DNA from: Nymphaea colorata
Lineage: Eukaryota > Streptophyta > Magnoliopsida > Nymphaeales > Nymphaeaceae
DNA length: 64,000 nucleotides
Direction: 5' to 3'
Assembly: GCF_008831285.2 (NCBI RefSeq)
Contig: NC_045150.1
Location: 3,486,001 to 3,550,000, forward strand
The position numbers were made by a program, and so were the translations under genes. The notes under the pieces were generated by a model that saw only the letters and a program-made list of their open reading frames with translations, ran no database searches and was not told where the DNA came from. Below, piece after piece: positions 22,413 to 35,330 of this stretch. The stretch's first letter is position 1. Each line of letters starts with the position of its first letter.

Positions 22413-22849
22413 GTGATATTTTGAGGTTTTAATGGTTTGTTACTGTTTCATGAGCCTATTCTTATATAAGTGTTTAGTGTTTCATGAATCTACCTCAAAT
22501 TATTATAAGACAGATTCATAAAACAATAAGAAATTGTTACTAACCAGTCTCTTTGTAAACTATCAATTTAATTAATTAAACAATTTATATTTGTGATCTG
22601 ATCACATAAGAATGAAAAACATCTTTAGTGGAAGTTATAAATGCTCACTAGATCGCTATTTGTTGCACTTCATTTCAAGGTCCAACTTAGTTAAAGAATG
22701 CCGCAGTTGCTTAAAGAGCAGTGAGAGAGACACGGATGCAAATTGCAGATGGACACACATTGTATTACATTTTAGCGCCGGGAGTGGACGAAAAGGTCAT
22801 TGCGCAAGAGGATCATTTTATTGTGTTATAATAATTAATATGAATAATC

Positions 22850-22851
<2 letters not shown>

Positions 22852-22883
<32 letters not shown>
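22852..22883. repeat. (TA)n microsatellite
   Basis: An uninterrupted dinucleotide run. Confidence 0.96.
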
Positions 22884-22885
<2 letters not shown>

Positions 22886-23443
22886 CAAAATAATCACGTA
22901 AGGAGGGTATAAGCTGAAGGCACTTCTGATAAGAGAAGGCAACTTTTTAAGACATGATGAGGTAAGGCACTAAACTTTATTAGAACTGTAGAGCTTGCCA
23001 ACTCATGAAAGTAACCATCTATTCCAAATAGCCTGATTAAATGTAGGAAAGAGCTAAAATGACTTAAATACCCTTCACGAAAGGAAAATTGCAACCTGAT
23101 TGATTTCTTTTAGCTTTTTTAAATATATCAAATAATATCATTAATTCGCTTTAAAGTTTAAGCCATAACCAAGTTACCACTATTTATTAATGTCATAATT
23201 AGTTGGGTGGATAACTCTTTTTATATTAATGCAGGAAAGTCATGGAAGAAAGCCTTAAGTGTATTTGCAAAATTAGATGTATTTCAGCTGTTATTTCCAG
23301 GGATAAAATAGTAATTTCAATCAACTTAACAGTTGACTTAACATAAAAATCTCATGGATGATTTTATTAACCACCAAAAAGCTTATGGGCGAGTTCTTAT
23401 CAATATAAAAAGGTTAAGTGTCCTTCCAATTATTACCTACTTT

Positions 23444-23448
<5 letters not shown>

Positions 23449-23499
<51 letters not shown>
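23449..23499. repeat. (AT)n microsatellite
   Basis: An uninterrupted dinucleotide run. Confidence 0.96.
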
Positions 23500-23501
<2 letters not shown>

Positions 23502-24230
23502 ATTTCTCCGTCTAGGTTTGGATGGAAAATCCTCCCTCTCACATGCTACTATCCATGCAGGTCTGTATGGCTGCAGAATTTATCTTCCTCTCTGTTTCTC
23601 TCTCTCTCTCTCTCTCTCTATACACACACACACACACAACTCTTTTTTTTTCCTGTCCCACTCTCTCACCAACTTTTTTCTTTCTCCTTTTTTATTGTTC
23701 CATTTCACAGCCTTCCATTCCACATTAAGATTGATGAACCATAGAGAGGGAAAAAGGAAGGCCTAAAAACTCAATATAAAACTAGTCTCATTTCAAGTCC
23801 TTTGCTTTCCTAGGACTCATCAATCATAGAATTGAAAGAACAAAAGGAAGAACAAATGCAGGTGAGAGTGAGAGAAAAAATGAGTTGAAAAATATGCAAC
23901 AAGCATGCTTTTAGCACTCAGCAGAAAAATTACGTAACTGCTTTTCTATAAAAACCAACGGAAGGGGCAGTTTGCCCCCTACAGACAAGGGTGGGAGAGA
24001 GAGAGAGAGAGAGAAGAGAGAGCTCTGATACAGGGAAGAGGCTCGCAATGCAATTCTAAGCGAGGCCAGACAACCAAAAGATGTCTGTCAAATACTTGAC
24101 AGACAAGGAAGGAGGAGGTCGTCTCTTAGGCCAACCACCTTCCAGTCCAAGGCCCTGCTTCAAAGGTGCAAAACCTGAAAGAATGAACCAATAGAAGGAC
24201 TATACAGGACCATCTGCACTGCAATCACGC

Positions 24231-27200
24231 TCAACCAAAGCTTGCCGAGAGGTTTCCTCTTGTCCGCAAGTAATCTTCCAAAGAGCTGTTTTTGGTGAAG
24301 AAAGAAAAGCTTGGATCCATGCTGCACATGGAGAGTGAGTCATCATCTACATCAAGCAGTGCAAGGTCTAAACAAGACTGAATATCTAGTGTAGAGAATG
24401 ATTCATCATCTACACCATCAAACTCCTCCGAAGTAGCATTGGTTTGAGATTCGGCCCACTTGGTTGTGTCTTCATCTCCTTGCAGTAGCTTCAGTACCTG
24501 TATATGAACAGTTATCAGTTTGAGACAATGAATTCTTTTATTTAGTTACCAGGCAAACAAACTGATAATAATTTTATACTCTAAGCTTTCATTACTCAAT
24601 GCAAATTTAAAGCATCTAATATTCATTCAATTTTCCCTCTTCTAAAGTCAATGCATCAATATTGTCCTTCCTTTCTTTTAAAGAGAGTCAACATTACAAA
24701 CTTTGTGCAAGGAATAAGTTGTTTTCCCAAGCTCAACCAACTTGAAATATGCAATCAGATTATATAAAAAGGGGAACATTTCATGCAAAACAGCTTGATA
24801 TACAGTGAGAATTGTTCTTCAGCAGCCATTACCACTCCCATTTCTGGTCTTAAACATGGTGCACGTCTTAGACACATTGAAGCAGCTAACATCATTCTCT
24901 GCATCTGTGCAGCATCATATTTTTGACCCAAACCTGCATCAAGGACCTTGGCAAACTCTCCTTTTTGTAGAAATGGCATTGCCTGTTCGTTAAACACATG
25001 CAAGAAGCAAGAAAATTTAAAAAGAATGATCAGTTCAGTCAAGCTGTGAACGCAAGTCGGGGGCATTTGAAGGAGAAAAAGGTCAGGCTCTTACCCACAT
25101 GACCAAGCTTTCTTGGCCTTTTGGGTACTCGTTGCTAATTGGCTTCCTTCCGGACAACAACTCAAGGAGGAGAACACCAAAAGAATATACGTCAATCTTG
25201 CTGTTTATCTTCCCATACATGAAATACTCAGGTGCTAAGTACCTGCAGAAAAGGAAGGAAAACAACTTTCAACATCCTTACTAGAAAATGTTATATTCAT
25301 GATATATGATTAACACCAACTTGTGAAGGAGGATATAATACGAACCCAAATGTCCCAGCAACATCACTGCTTGTTATATGAGCAGCTGTGGATGCCCATT
25401 TAGCCAGGCCAAAATCAGATAGCTGAAATCAAGTGAGAGATACAACTATGTCAGTATATATATATATATAGAAACACTGCAGCATATGTGTCTGCATGAG
25501 AAGCTCAGTACCTGGGGCTCAAATGCTTCAGAGAGAAGAACATTTGATGATTTCACATCTCTATGCACGATTGGATGAGAATTGCCATTATGAAGATAAT
25601 CAAGTGCCTTAGCCACACCAATTGCCACCTTACATCTCTCTGCCCATGATAAAGTTTTATCCTTCGAACCTGATAAATATAATATTAAGATAAGAAACTA
25701 AAACATCATCTAAAGTATGATGCTTGCTGAACAGAAACTCACCATGAAGGCTTTCTTCTAAACTTCCTCTAGATACAAAATTGTAAACAAGTAGAAATTT
25801 ACTTCCTCCGAAACAACAACCAACCAAGGAAAGTATATTCTCATGCTTCACTGATGTGACTATCTCTATCTCCAGCATGAATTCTTTCCAGGCATCATCT
25901 GATGGCTTCAAAATTTTTATGGCTGATTCTTTACCATCAGAAAGATGACCCCGGTAGACGCGACTATTTCCTCCGTTTCCAATCAGATTTTCTGACATTG
26001 AAAAGAAATGAAAACAAATTAGCATCAGCAGTAACTTCTAATCTGATGATTTCTGAAGGAATAAATGACAGAAATGCTGTGCAACTTGTTTCCGTGTTCT
26101 TCCTAAGAAAGGAAAGAGTCACAAGTATGTTTCTTTGGACATTGTCTTTCAAGGAGAAAATCTCGGCAAAATTGTAGAAAGTTACAAGATTAAAAAGTGA
26201 AACAAGTTATATGACTAACAAACAAAGAATATGATGAATCACAAAGATAACTGCATCAAAAATGTCATTTACGTTCATGATCTTGAAAATGAAAATATTC
26301 AAGTTTATCTTGGACGAGTTTTCTTTGAGGAAAAATAAAATATACCACAGACTTTTGCTTCATAGCCACAACAGAGATAAATAACCTGATGAAAATTGTG
26401 ATGTGGCGCTGGCAAGTTCTTCATAGCTGAACAGTCTACAAGTAGAAGCGTGCTTTTCACAAAAAATCTGCAGCTCTTTGTGGTAGTCCTTCTGGAGTTC
26501 ACCTTCTGCATTACCAAATTGATCTGATTCCTTACCTCCAATACTAGCATGAACTTTGTCAACGGCAGCAGTGGAAGTATTTGTATTCACAGGGCTGCTG
26601 TTGGAACTTAATGCAGCAGTATACCTACTTGGCAACTGTGCTGCCCATTGAACTACGGGGATCTGTTTCGTAGAATCCGAAGTTCTCCTTTTTGGTAGTA
26701 TCTTTCTTCTCAGATGCGGCCAACCAGATCTCAGTTCTGGCATCTCTCTCATCAAGAGAGACATGGAGCTTGAAGCAGCTTCCAACTTCAGTGAAGGAGG
26801 CAATTCTAGTGGATTGTTGTGATCTTCTGTGGATGACGAGTCACTTGCATAAGGCTCATAAGCTAAAAAGCCTTTCTTGTCATGATCACCAGAACCATTG
26901 TTTTGCTTTTGTCCATCCAAATCCATCATGCAAATCTGGCAGGTTTTTCTCTGAATATTCAACTCGAAGGCATCAGCAGTGACTATATCCTCATGAATAT
27001 TTGTTGAGGAGGCCAAATCTGTACTGCCTGATGAAGCTTTGCAACAGCAATGAGGTGAGTCACCTGATTCAGAGCATGCTTCAAAGTCAGAATTTTTCCC
27101 ACTGCCTTCATTTGTTGATGCATCATCGGAACCACTGCTCATGGATTTTGGACTCTTGGCTAATGTCCGGTGTATCGCGCCAAATATTCTAGCTCTGCGT

Positions 27201-28657
27201 GATAGATCTCCTACACCAATTCATTTATACCAAAGTGAAAGGATAAGCCTAAACTCACATTTGGAAAAAAATAATTAGTACAGCTTAAATTTTTTAGAAC
27301 TTGAGAAGCAAACCTCTACAATTTTCTCCTGATGCTTCTCGCTTGAACAACACCTTCCCATTGCTGACAGCTAGAACTGAACAGATATTTGACAATTGTC
27401 TAGCACAATATCTGGCCACTGAAACAGACGACCTAGTAGAAAGGAAGCACTTATCAAGAACAATAACGAGGAAAAAAAAAAATCTTTTCCACCCAACTAT
27501 CTGCTTATGAAAAGCATTAAATATAAACACAGAAAGCAGAAAAACTAGTAACATTCGTTCATACCCAAGCCTGGTGCTCTTGGTTACGCCAATTATAACA
27601 GTTAATGCACCAAACTCCTTTGCTTCCTGTACTAATGTTTTGCGAAGAGAGGATCCACGGGAGATCTTCACTTTAAGATCTACCTGCAGCGATAAGATGC
27701 CATGTAAATCATTAGCTCTTATACCGAGACAATTGTAAGAGACAAGAAAAAAGAAGAATTTGAGGAGAAACTTTAAGCAAAGCCCCCACCTGCTTCAAAT
27801 TGCAGAAGCCTTCATAAACTGAAATAACAGAGTCAAATGTGTTCACCAAACAAACAACAGAAGATTTACCGCCGGATCGAGCTTCGACTGGATAACAAAG
27901 TAGCAAAAATTTATAAGAAAGACGCAAGCATAACATGATTAAACGATCTCTGTGATGAACCCTTCACAGTAGAAAGAAGAAAAAACGGAAGCACAACATT
28001 TGGAATGCAACCCTTAGAAAAATAATCTAAAATTGGTAACACTTCCCCTGTTTAACTTGCATAATAGACTAATAGCTAGTATAAGACGATTCCTTTCTAA
28101 TTTTTTTTTTTCCTTTTCTACTACAGATCTCCTTGGGTAGCAATCATTACAAATCCAGAGGCCAAGATGCAAGAGCCGACTCCCAAACCAAAAATTGGAA
28201 ACAAAAAAAAAATTAAGTGAAACAGAAAAATATGCATAAAAGGCAAAGCAGAAAAACAAAACAAAAAAAGGAACAAAATCACAAAATCGAAACAGACACG
28301 CACTTTCAACAGCCCATAATATTAAAAAGAAAGGTACACAGAAATCAGGACGAACCGACGATCAGTAACATAGACCACGATGAAATGTATGTTCAATGGA
28401 ATATAATAAATGCAGACCAAGGTAATTCATTTATTGCAGACGAACGAGATGAAACAAACTCATAAATGCAACATTACATGGACATGAGTACCAATGAATC
28501 CAAACACCCAAGTGGGAGAAAAAAAAACTAACAAAAAATGGATGAAACAATAAATTGGTCGAAAAAATTATCCGAAATTTTCCAAAAGATGGACAAATGG
28601 TAGAACCCAGAAATGAAAATTTGAAATCACCGTCGACGAAACACCCGGCAGGAAACC

Positions 28658-28692
<35 letters not shown>

Positions 28693-28878
28693 TACCCGGA
28701 TCCTTGAGTACATGAAGAGCGATAACTCGATCTCCCGGTTGAGCAACTTTAACAAGAGCCCAAGTGAGCAATTCCTTGCTTTCAGAATCCAAATTCACCC
28801 CGACCAACACCGTCTTCCCTCCTGCGGCAGCCCCCCGCTCTCCTCCTCCTGCTCTTCCGAATTTCCCATCCTCGTCAT
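24231..28878 (-). CDS. USP-domain receptor-like cytoplasmic kinase (RLCK VI type)
   Basis: Eleven exons joined by GT-AG introns, 28696-28878, 27790-27887, 27565-27683, 27314-27432, 26386-27210, 25743-25991, 25512-25669, 25346-25422, 25095-25242, 24833-24982 and 24231-24497, give about 797 residues. Exons 1-4 encode a universal-stress-protein-like alpha/beta domain ([30 protein letters not shown]). Exon 5 is a long Ser/Asn-rich linker. Exons 6-10 encode the kinase: [12 protein letters not shown] loop, AIKIL lysine, [21 protein letters not shown] and YLAPEYF. Exon 11 is an acidic tail ending near [10 protein letters not shown]. All catalytic residues are present, so an active Ser/Thr kinase is expected; the glycine loop's third position is Ser. 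Phases agree at every junction, yet the exon total is 2393, one base short of a whole frame. The break lies in exon 1. No transmembrane segment is present, so it should be cytoplasmic or nuclear. The exact role is unknown. Confidence 0.92.
28659..28692. repeat. (GA)n microsatellite beside a splice donor
   Basis: The tract reads (CT)n on the sense strand of the kinase gene and begins three bases inside intron 1, directly after the donor GTAT at 28695-28692. Confidence 0.93.
28831..28836 (-). other. Homopolymer frameshift near the kinase start
   Basis: Six Cs on the plus strand (six Gs sense). Upstream, the only nearby ATGs (28878 and 28869) are in one frame. Downstream, the conserved [10 protein letters not shown] is in another, whose upstream extension has a stop and no ATG. 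One more G would join them. The total exon length is also one base short of a multiple of three. Confidence 0.75.
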
Positions 28879-29123
28879 CTTCTCAGGAGAAATGGAGAAG
28901 CCACTACTACAACCCCCGTAACCCACACGATCACCGCATGGTGGTCATTGCCTTTCCTGCTATCTGTCAGAGAGAGAGAGAGAGAGAGAGCGAGCGAGGA
29001 GGAATAATAACTGCTCCGTATAGAATTCAGGACATAACTGCTCTATGGAGAACTCAGGGTGAAGGGAACCCAGAATTACTCAAAGCATGGTCAGGGTGAC
29101 AACCATGACGCAGAATACAGAAG

Positions 29124-29159
<36 letters not shown>

Positions 29160-29290
29160 AGGAGGGAGGGCGAGAGCGTTCTATATAGACAAGGGAGACA
29201 GAAGGAGCTCAGAATTCTTCAAACGTGTTCATGGTGATGAACCATCATCCTAAAATATTGAGAGAGAAAGAGAGAGAGAGAGAGAGATTG
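28879..29290 (-). other. Leader/promoter region of the kinase with GA tracts
   Basis: Three separate (GA)n tracts, about 28970-28990, 29126-29156 and 29260-29287, lie upstream of the kinase start and read CT-rich on its sense strand, as is common in plant leaders and core promoters. I see no clear TATA box. Confidence 0.5.
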
Positions 29291-32200
29291 TGGACCTGCA
29301 TCCCCCGGCCACCACTCTAAGACACTTTCCTCCAATGGCGACCCTGCCACGCCCGGCCCCCGCTCCCTCTTTCCCTCGTCTTTTTTTCTCTTTTCCTCCT
29401 TTTTTTTTTTTTTTTTTCTTGCGCCCGTTGGACTTTTTTGAAATTTCCCTATTTAACCCTGCTACTTCCCCAATATGACTTGCAGCGTTCCCCTAGAAAG
29501 CTTTCCATCTTACCCACTGAAACGTTGGGGGTTTCTTGGTGACTCACTTTAAGTCAATTTGTTCAATGACATTTTAAAATTTATTTATTTATTTATTATT
29601 ATTGTAGTTATTATTGGCGCTTGAAAACCACCTAACGATTCATTAAATTTAAGAATTTACACTTGACTGACTTAAAATCCAAAAAGAGATGAATTTGTCT
29701 TGCATCAAACTAGATGGGAATTAATGAAACGCGGTTTAAGTAACTCCATCCATCTCGTAGTTTGGCCATTAATGTGGTTATGATATGATTGTGCATTTAA
29801 AATGTGTGATTTAAATTCGATTGTGAATTTAAAAATTAGATTTGGATTGCATTCTAGTTTCGATTTTAAAGTTAGGATTCAAATGCATATTTTGCTTCAT
29901 TCAAATGCGAACATTTGATAAAGTGGATATGATAAAAGGATATAATTTGCTTCATTTACATCTATATATATATATATACATTTTACAAAATTCTAGAATC
30001 CGCTACTTGATCATAATTCCATGAAAGGTCTCATATTTTTTGTTTTTCTCACGTGAAACTCACTTGCAAAGTGTCGGCCAAGTTGAAGTGGATGACGTTG
30101 ATGCACTTTCCAAATTCTTTGTCCTGCCAGTGAAGGCATTGATGCCCTCTTTCCTTTCTTAATAACGACGCTGTCTAATTTAACTGACAAGACCATAAGG
30201 TACTTCCTGGTAATATAGTACAAAATTTTTTGTCTAAAAAGAAATTTTCTAATGTCTTAACGGTGACTGCACACTTGCTGTCATGCCACGGGTGAAATAT
30301 AGGGAATGTCAAAGTATCGACCGGAAACTGGATCCATTTAATCACATCCATTAAAGAAAACAGGATCCAGATCCTAATTGGACTTGGACTTCCTGGGCTG
30401 TTTTAAGTGACCAAATCTGAAACCATGCCCATGATCCAGAAACCATATGGAGAAATCCATGTAAAATTTGGCTGGCTCTCAACCCCGCCCATGTTAGGGT
30501 TCTGTTCTAAGAATTGAAATCCAAGTCCAAGTCTCAATCTGAATCCCATTAAGATACCTCCGGTTTGGTCAAATTTGATAAACAGTGAATCCGATTAGAT
30601 CCAAAACAACCCAGCTTTCCATGCCCCAAGGACTATTGCATAGCTAGAGAAGCTGGCAGGTCGGTGAAATCTAGTTGCTAGTTCAATTTATGGAAAGTAT
30701 TATTCTTTTAGGCTGCAAATGGTGGATGCTTAATACTCCAATTCATGGACAAAACATCCTTTCTACCCAAGTTTTGAAATAGTCCTAGACACTCGGAACA
30801 TGAGAATGGGTAAGGGGGTCTCGACTTCCATGGGCATCGAACCCCAAACCCCACTTCCATTCAAACCTTAAGGGGCCATTTGATGCATTGGAACTATGGA
30901 GTTGGAAAGAAGTTTTCATAAACTTATTTCAAGAATTGAAAAAACGGAAACAAAATCCAGATTTCCAAAACCTCTTTGTGTTTGTTGGGTTTTATGTTCT
31001 AGGAAATAAATTTCTCAGTTTGATAAGAATAAAAGAAGAAAAAACAAAATAGCTGGATTAAGCATTGCTTGAGAAACCAACGGTAACTTTTTTCATCCTA
31101 ATTTTTTTTTTCACGCCTTGAAATGGAAAGAAATTTCCAAAAAAAAAAGTTTATGAAAACCAACTCAACGTTTACTTTTTTCATCCCAAGTTTGATGGGC
31201 AAGAAAAATTTTCAAAAAATTGAATTTTACTTACATGGCTACAAGAAATATCGTGCCCATCAAACAGTCCCTAAAATACTTCAACATATTATTCAAATTT
31301 AAACATTTTATCCTTTGACTCATAGGTTATGACATGTTTGCAAAGACAAAGAGGCTATCATCCTTCACAAACAAGCTACCTCTTGCCCACTTGCTCCACT
31401 TATGAATCATGAGCTCCATATTCTTGAAAGGTCTCTCTAGTCAAACATTGTGAATATAAAGCTTTTGGAGCAAATCAATTTCATCATTATACTTTGAGAT
31501 GTTGCTTAGGAGAATAATTTCCTAGTTGCTTTTCCATTTATTTGATATTATATTTTCTTTAACTTTGTTACCTACCCTTGAATGTGCTGTGCTACCTTTA
31601 TTTGTTGAGAAGTTCTATAAAAGCTCTTGTATTTATGGACAATAGAAATTTCTTCATTGACCTCTCATAATTGCTCCATTTTATGAGCTAGATTTCATAT
31701 TCATTGTTCTATTTCACGTTTTTGAAATTAATCCTCGAACCCAAAGACGAAACTTGGGTATCCATCCATCCTTAAGGTTAAGGATTGATAACTTTGGGTA
31801 ACAAAAAGCAGTTAAGTTTAAGAAAGGAGAGAGTTTTGTCCTTGATTTGAAGATGGCCTTGGACATAAATGAAATCTTTGGAATGATATTGAAAATGGAA
31901 TATAGAAAGTTTTGCATGAGATATGAATATATTTATATGATCGTTTGAGTAAAATTAGTCAAGTAGGGTCGATCCCTATGTTGGAAAACCAACAATCAAT
32001 CTAAATAATTTATTTTTATTGTACAATTTGGACTTTGTGAGGATTTAAAAAATGAACTGTCAAACTCATCCAACTTTTAAAATTTTAGGAAAATTTATGT
32101 TTTTAGACATACATTTTGCTTATAATAAAAAAAACTATTTTTTATATTTTTTTCTCATAAGAGCCATAGACGGAATGATTTATTTATTTATTTTAACTTG

Positions 32201-34375
32201 AAAAAGGAAAAAAAGCTTTGACTGCACTTTATAGGTTGTACAGTTGTAGCTAACTTTTGTCTGCTTAGCTTTCAGGTTAACATAAGTCCACTTCAAGTCC
32301 TTGTTTGATAATTTTCATACTAACTAGAGTCTTCTAGTCTTTATAAAAGTTTTCCAACATACCAAGGGCCTATGTAGAAACAAGTTGAGTCATTATAGTG
32401 GTATTTGAGATGGTTCATTATCAAACGTAGAGTCACTCACACATACCGATGCATATGACTTAAATAGGTGAATTACGATATTCAAAAAATTTAGTCCTGT
32501 ATCTAATATTGGAAATGACTCTTTGTGGTTCATAACATTTTTGGATGGAACCCATAGTTATTAGGAAGGAAGCATGGTTGGGGTCCTATAAAATCAGGAG
32601 AGTGAGTCCAACATGGGAATGTGATGATGAATCATTACAATTATGGTTAAAGATTTTTGGTACTTTCCTTTTTACTCCATCTTTACTAACAAATAAATAA
32701 CCTTCTTAGTATACTGACATACCGGGGCTGTCTTGATCCTTGAATAGAAGAATGTTTTTGTTTAAAAAATTAAAAATAATAGGAGAAATTTAAAAAATTG
32801 AAATAAAACGAGTAAACATAGAAAATAGTTGATAAAATAAAGACTATTATTAAAAAAGAGGCTCGAGTTTTATTTGGTAATGAATATTATATCTTTTTCC
32901 CGTTACCTAATCCAAATGGGACTCCCTGTCATCACATATATATACTAAAAAAAGACGAGTCTCTCTTTCTCCTTAGAAAACGACCATGATTGCAAATAAG
33001 AATAATTGTTAGAGTCTTTTTCTTTTTTCTGTAGTCCCCCCCAACTCGGTAGCAGTTTTTCAGTTTCACGCCTTCCTCTTCAAGCTTTTCAGAAACATAC
33101 CTTTTCTTTTTTGATATTTAGACAGAAGATGACTTCCACATGCTCATCGAAATTACTAAAATGCCCCTAATTTTTGAAGGAAGGGTGGTTGAGTTCTCCC
33201 CTGATAAGGGCAAAATCAGGAAAAAAAACCGTGGAAGTTACTATTTTACAGGCAAATGAAGTGTTATTTTTGACAAAAATGACATAAATACCCTTTAGAG
33301 CACAAGGCCATGTCAGCTACCGAACACACGAAGCCGCTTTATCTGCCTTTCTTCTACTTGAATAATACTGTTAAATAACGTCTCATATCTAGCTAGTCCG
33401 AACATGCTATAAGTTAAGCCCCCCCCCTAACAAGGACTCAAAATAACAAAAATACCCTTGATGTTTAAAGTTATAGATGAACCGAGTGAGCTAAACTGTA
33501 CTGTACAAGGCCAGGTCAAACTCGCCTCAATTGTCCGAGCCACCGACTCACAGCTGAAGCTCAGCTCGACTCATTTGAACTTGTTTATCAACTTCCGATT
33601 TGGCCTAGTTTTACTCTCTCAACTATTTCCTATAAATTGGAACTGCCTGAAAGTGAGCGGCATATTCATTTAGCGATACATTTTTATTTTTTGAAGAAGA
33701 ATTCATTTTTCGTACAAGTTTTTGACGTGTCATAAACGGCTTAGATGTTCAACCATTAATTTCATTGGAATGGCTTGTCGGTGTCATATTGACCTAATCA
33801 GTCTTCTTTTTGACGTTTTTCCGTGGCCTTGAGTCACACCCCATCACCCACAAAACACCAGCCCGACTCGGGTCTGTCCTAGACCGTCCTTAAGCTCACC
33901 GAGCTTAGCTCAACAAATCAATAATTAAAAGAGATCTTCAACTTCCGTCAAAGGCTTCCGCCTGATTTGCGTGTGCCTAGTGAAGATGGAGAAGGTGACA
34001 CCTTTACTTGATTCCCATAAAACAGACTAAGCTCAAGCTCGACTTGTTTAACTCGTTTTATGTTAACGTTTAACTCATTTAATTGTTATTCATTTAACTA
34101 TTCTTTCACTATATTTTAGCATTCATTAAGCAGTTGAATCGAATCAAGTTTAAACGAACTGATCTGAGTTATTGCAACTCGAATTTAACTCGTTTAACAT
34201 TTTAAGCATACATTCAACCCGACTTATTTATAAACGAGTTGAGTTTTGACAAGTGAGTTAGACTCAACTCAAACTCGCTCGACTTATTATGCAACCCTAA
34301 TTCCACTAAGTATCCACTTTTTTCTACATAAAAAAATCTGACGATCTAAAAAATTATAACTACTCAAAGAAAAAT
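29291..34375. other. AT-rich intergenic stretch, no gene
   Basis: I see no supported gene. Landmarks are a T tract at about 29400-29417, a TATA tract at about 29964-29979, and a possible MITE at 30863-31273. A segment of GAGTTGAGCTCGA-type phrases at about 33980-34290 resembles the phrases at 17830-18390 and 36420-36745. Confidence 0.45.
30863..31273. mobile_element. Possible 0.4-kb MITE
   Basis: The left end reads TTAAGGGGCCATTTGATG and the right end CATCAAACAGTCCCTAA, an imperfect inverted pair of about 17 bases. The two halves also share AAAGAAGTTTTCATAAA-like and AAAAGTTTATGAAAACC-like inverted phrases. No clear target duplication could be fixed. Confidence 0.4.
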
Positions 34376-35330
34376 CGGACTCGATTTAACACATAAAAGA
34401 AGTTAACGAGCCAAAACAGGTAACAAAAACAAAGATTAAAAATTTGGAGTAAAATTAATTTAGAAAAAAGCCTAGATATGAATCTAGGTCTTCGCCACAT
34501 TTTGAAGAATTAATTTCGTGGAAAAGGAAGCTTTGGATGTTGGTAGAGTTTAAATATATAAGAAATTTATGAAGGGGCGCTAGAATTTTATAACATATCA
34601 TAGGCAACCGCTGGGCGTACGGACATCAGCAATACCATGGTGGGCGTGACGTATCAAGATTCTGGCTGCCCCTGATTTCGACGCATCCCACGCTTCCCCA
34701 CGCATCGGATCCACTACCTTGTTAAAATTAACAACCAAAAAATTAAATTGGAATTTCTCATCAAACCACAAAAAAATTTACATGTAAGTTTTTTTTTTTT
34801 TTTTTTGAGAGAGAGGGAGTGGGGAGGGGCAGTGGCAGAGATAGAAAATTTGGTTGGAAGGACCCTCGTTTAAAAATATTTATTTTTGGTAGAGACTTAT
34901 ATGTATATAAAGTAATAAAGATAAATGTTTAAAATGTCCATTTAAAAATAAAAAATTTCAAGAGACTGTCATGTGGTTCCACCAGTGAGGAGGGGGAATC
35001 AAGGAAAACACAAATTGGTATTCATAAGATAACACCCTCTCTCTCTCTCTCTCTATTTTTATAAAACACAAAGGCACATACATATACAAACAAAAGCCAA
35101 TCTCCACCTTGTGTAGTAACTTTCATGCATGTCATCTTTTATTCTTTCTTTCTCTCTCTCCATATATGGCACAAAGGCACATACACATACAAACAAAAGC
35201 AAATGTACACCTTGTTCAATAACTGTCATGCATGTCATCTTTGATTGTCATATTCATGCATGCCATCTTTTATTATCATATTGATTATGAAAGTGGATTA
35301 GGTTATCACATAATAAATATAATTCAACAT
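34376..35330. repeat. Diverged duplication, copy 1
   Basis: It matches 38500-39590 in the same order and orientation. Landmarks are GTTAACGAGCC, TCTTCGCC, GTGACGTATCAAGATTCTG followed by CCCCTGATTTCGACGCATCC, TTGTTAAAATTAACAA, and further on ACACAAATTGGT and CAAACAAAAGCCAATCT. Copy 1 has acquired a MITE at 34830-34987 that copy 2 lacks. No coding. Confidence 0.8.
34830..34987. mobile_element. hAT-type MITE, 158 bp
   Basis: Starts CAGTGGCAGAG and ends TTCCACCAGTG. The flanks are GGGAGGGG (34822-34829) and AGGAGGGG (34988-34995), an 8-bp duplication with one mismatch. Same family as 20463-20654. Confidence 0.65.

Larger units (their letters stand above)
20663..24230. other. AT-rich intergenic stretch, microsatellites only
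   Basis: I see no gene. It contains (AT)n at 21757-21777, 22367-22411, 22852-22883 and 23449-23499. A CT/CA tract lies at about 23600-23638, a GA tract at about 23996-24022, and a decayed copy of the hAT-MITE start at about 20699-20720. The last few hundred bases are probably the 3' UTR of the kinase gene. Confidence 0.5.

Noticed and set aside
23518-23766. ORFs over the CT/CA tract at 23.5-23.7 kb
   Set aside because: Three overlapping frames open because of simple repeats; no conserved feature.
28217-28465. Lys-rich plus-strand ORF inside kinase intron 1
   Set aside because: A-rich intron sequence on the strand opposite the gene; no domain.
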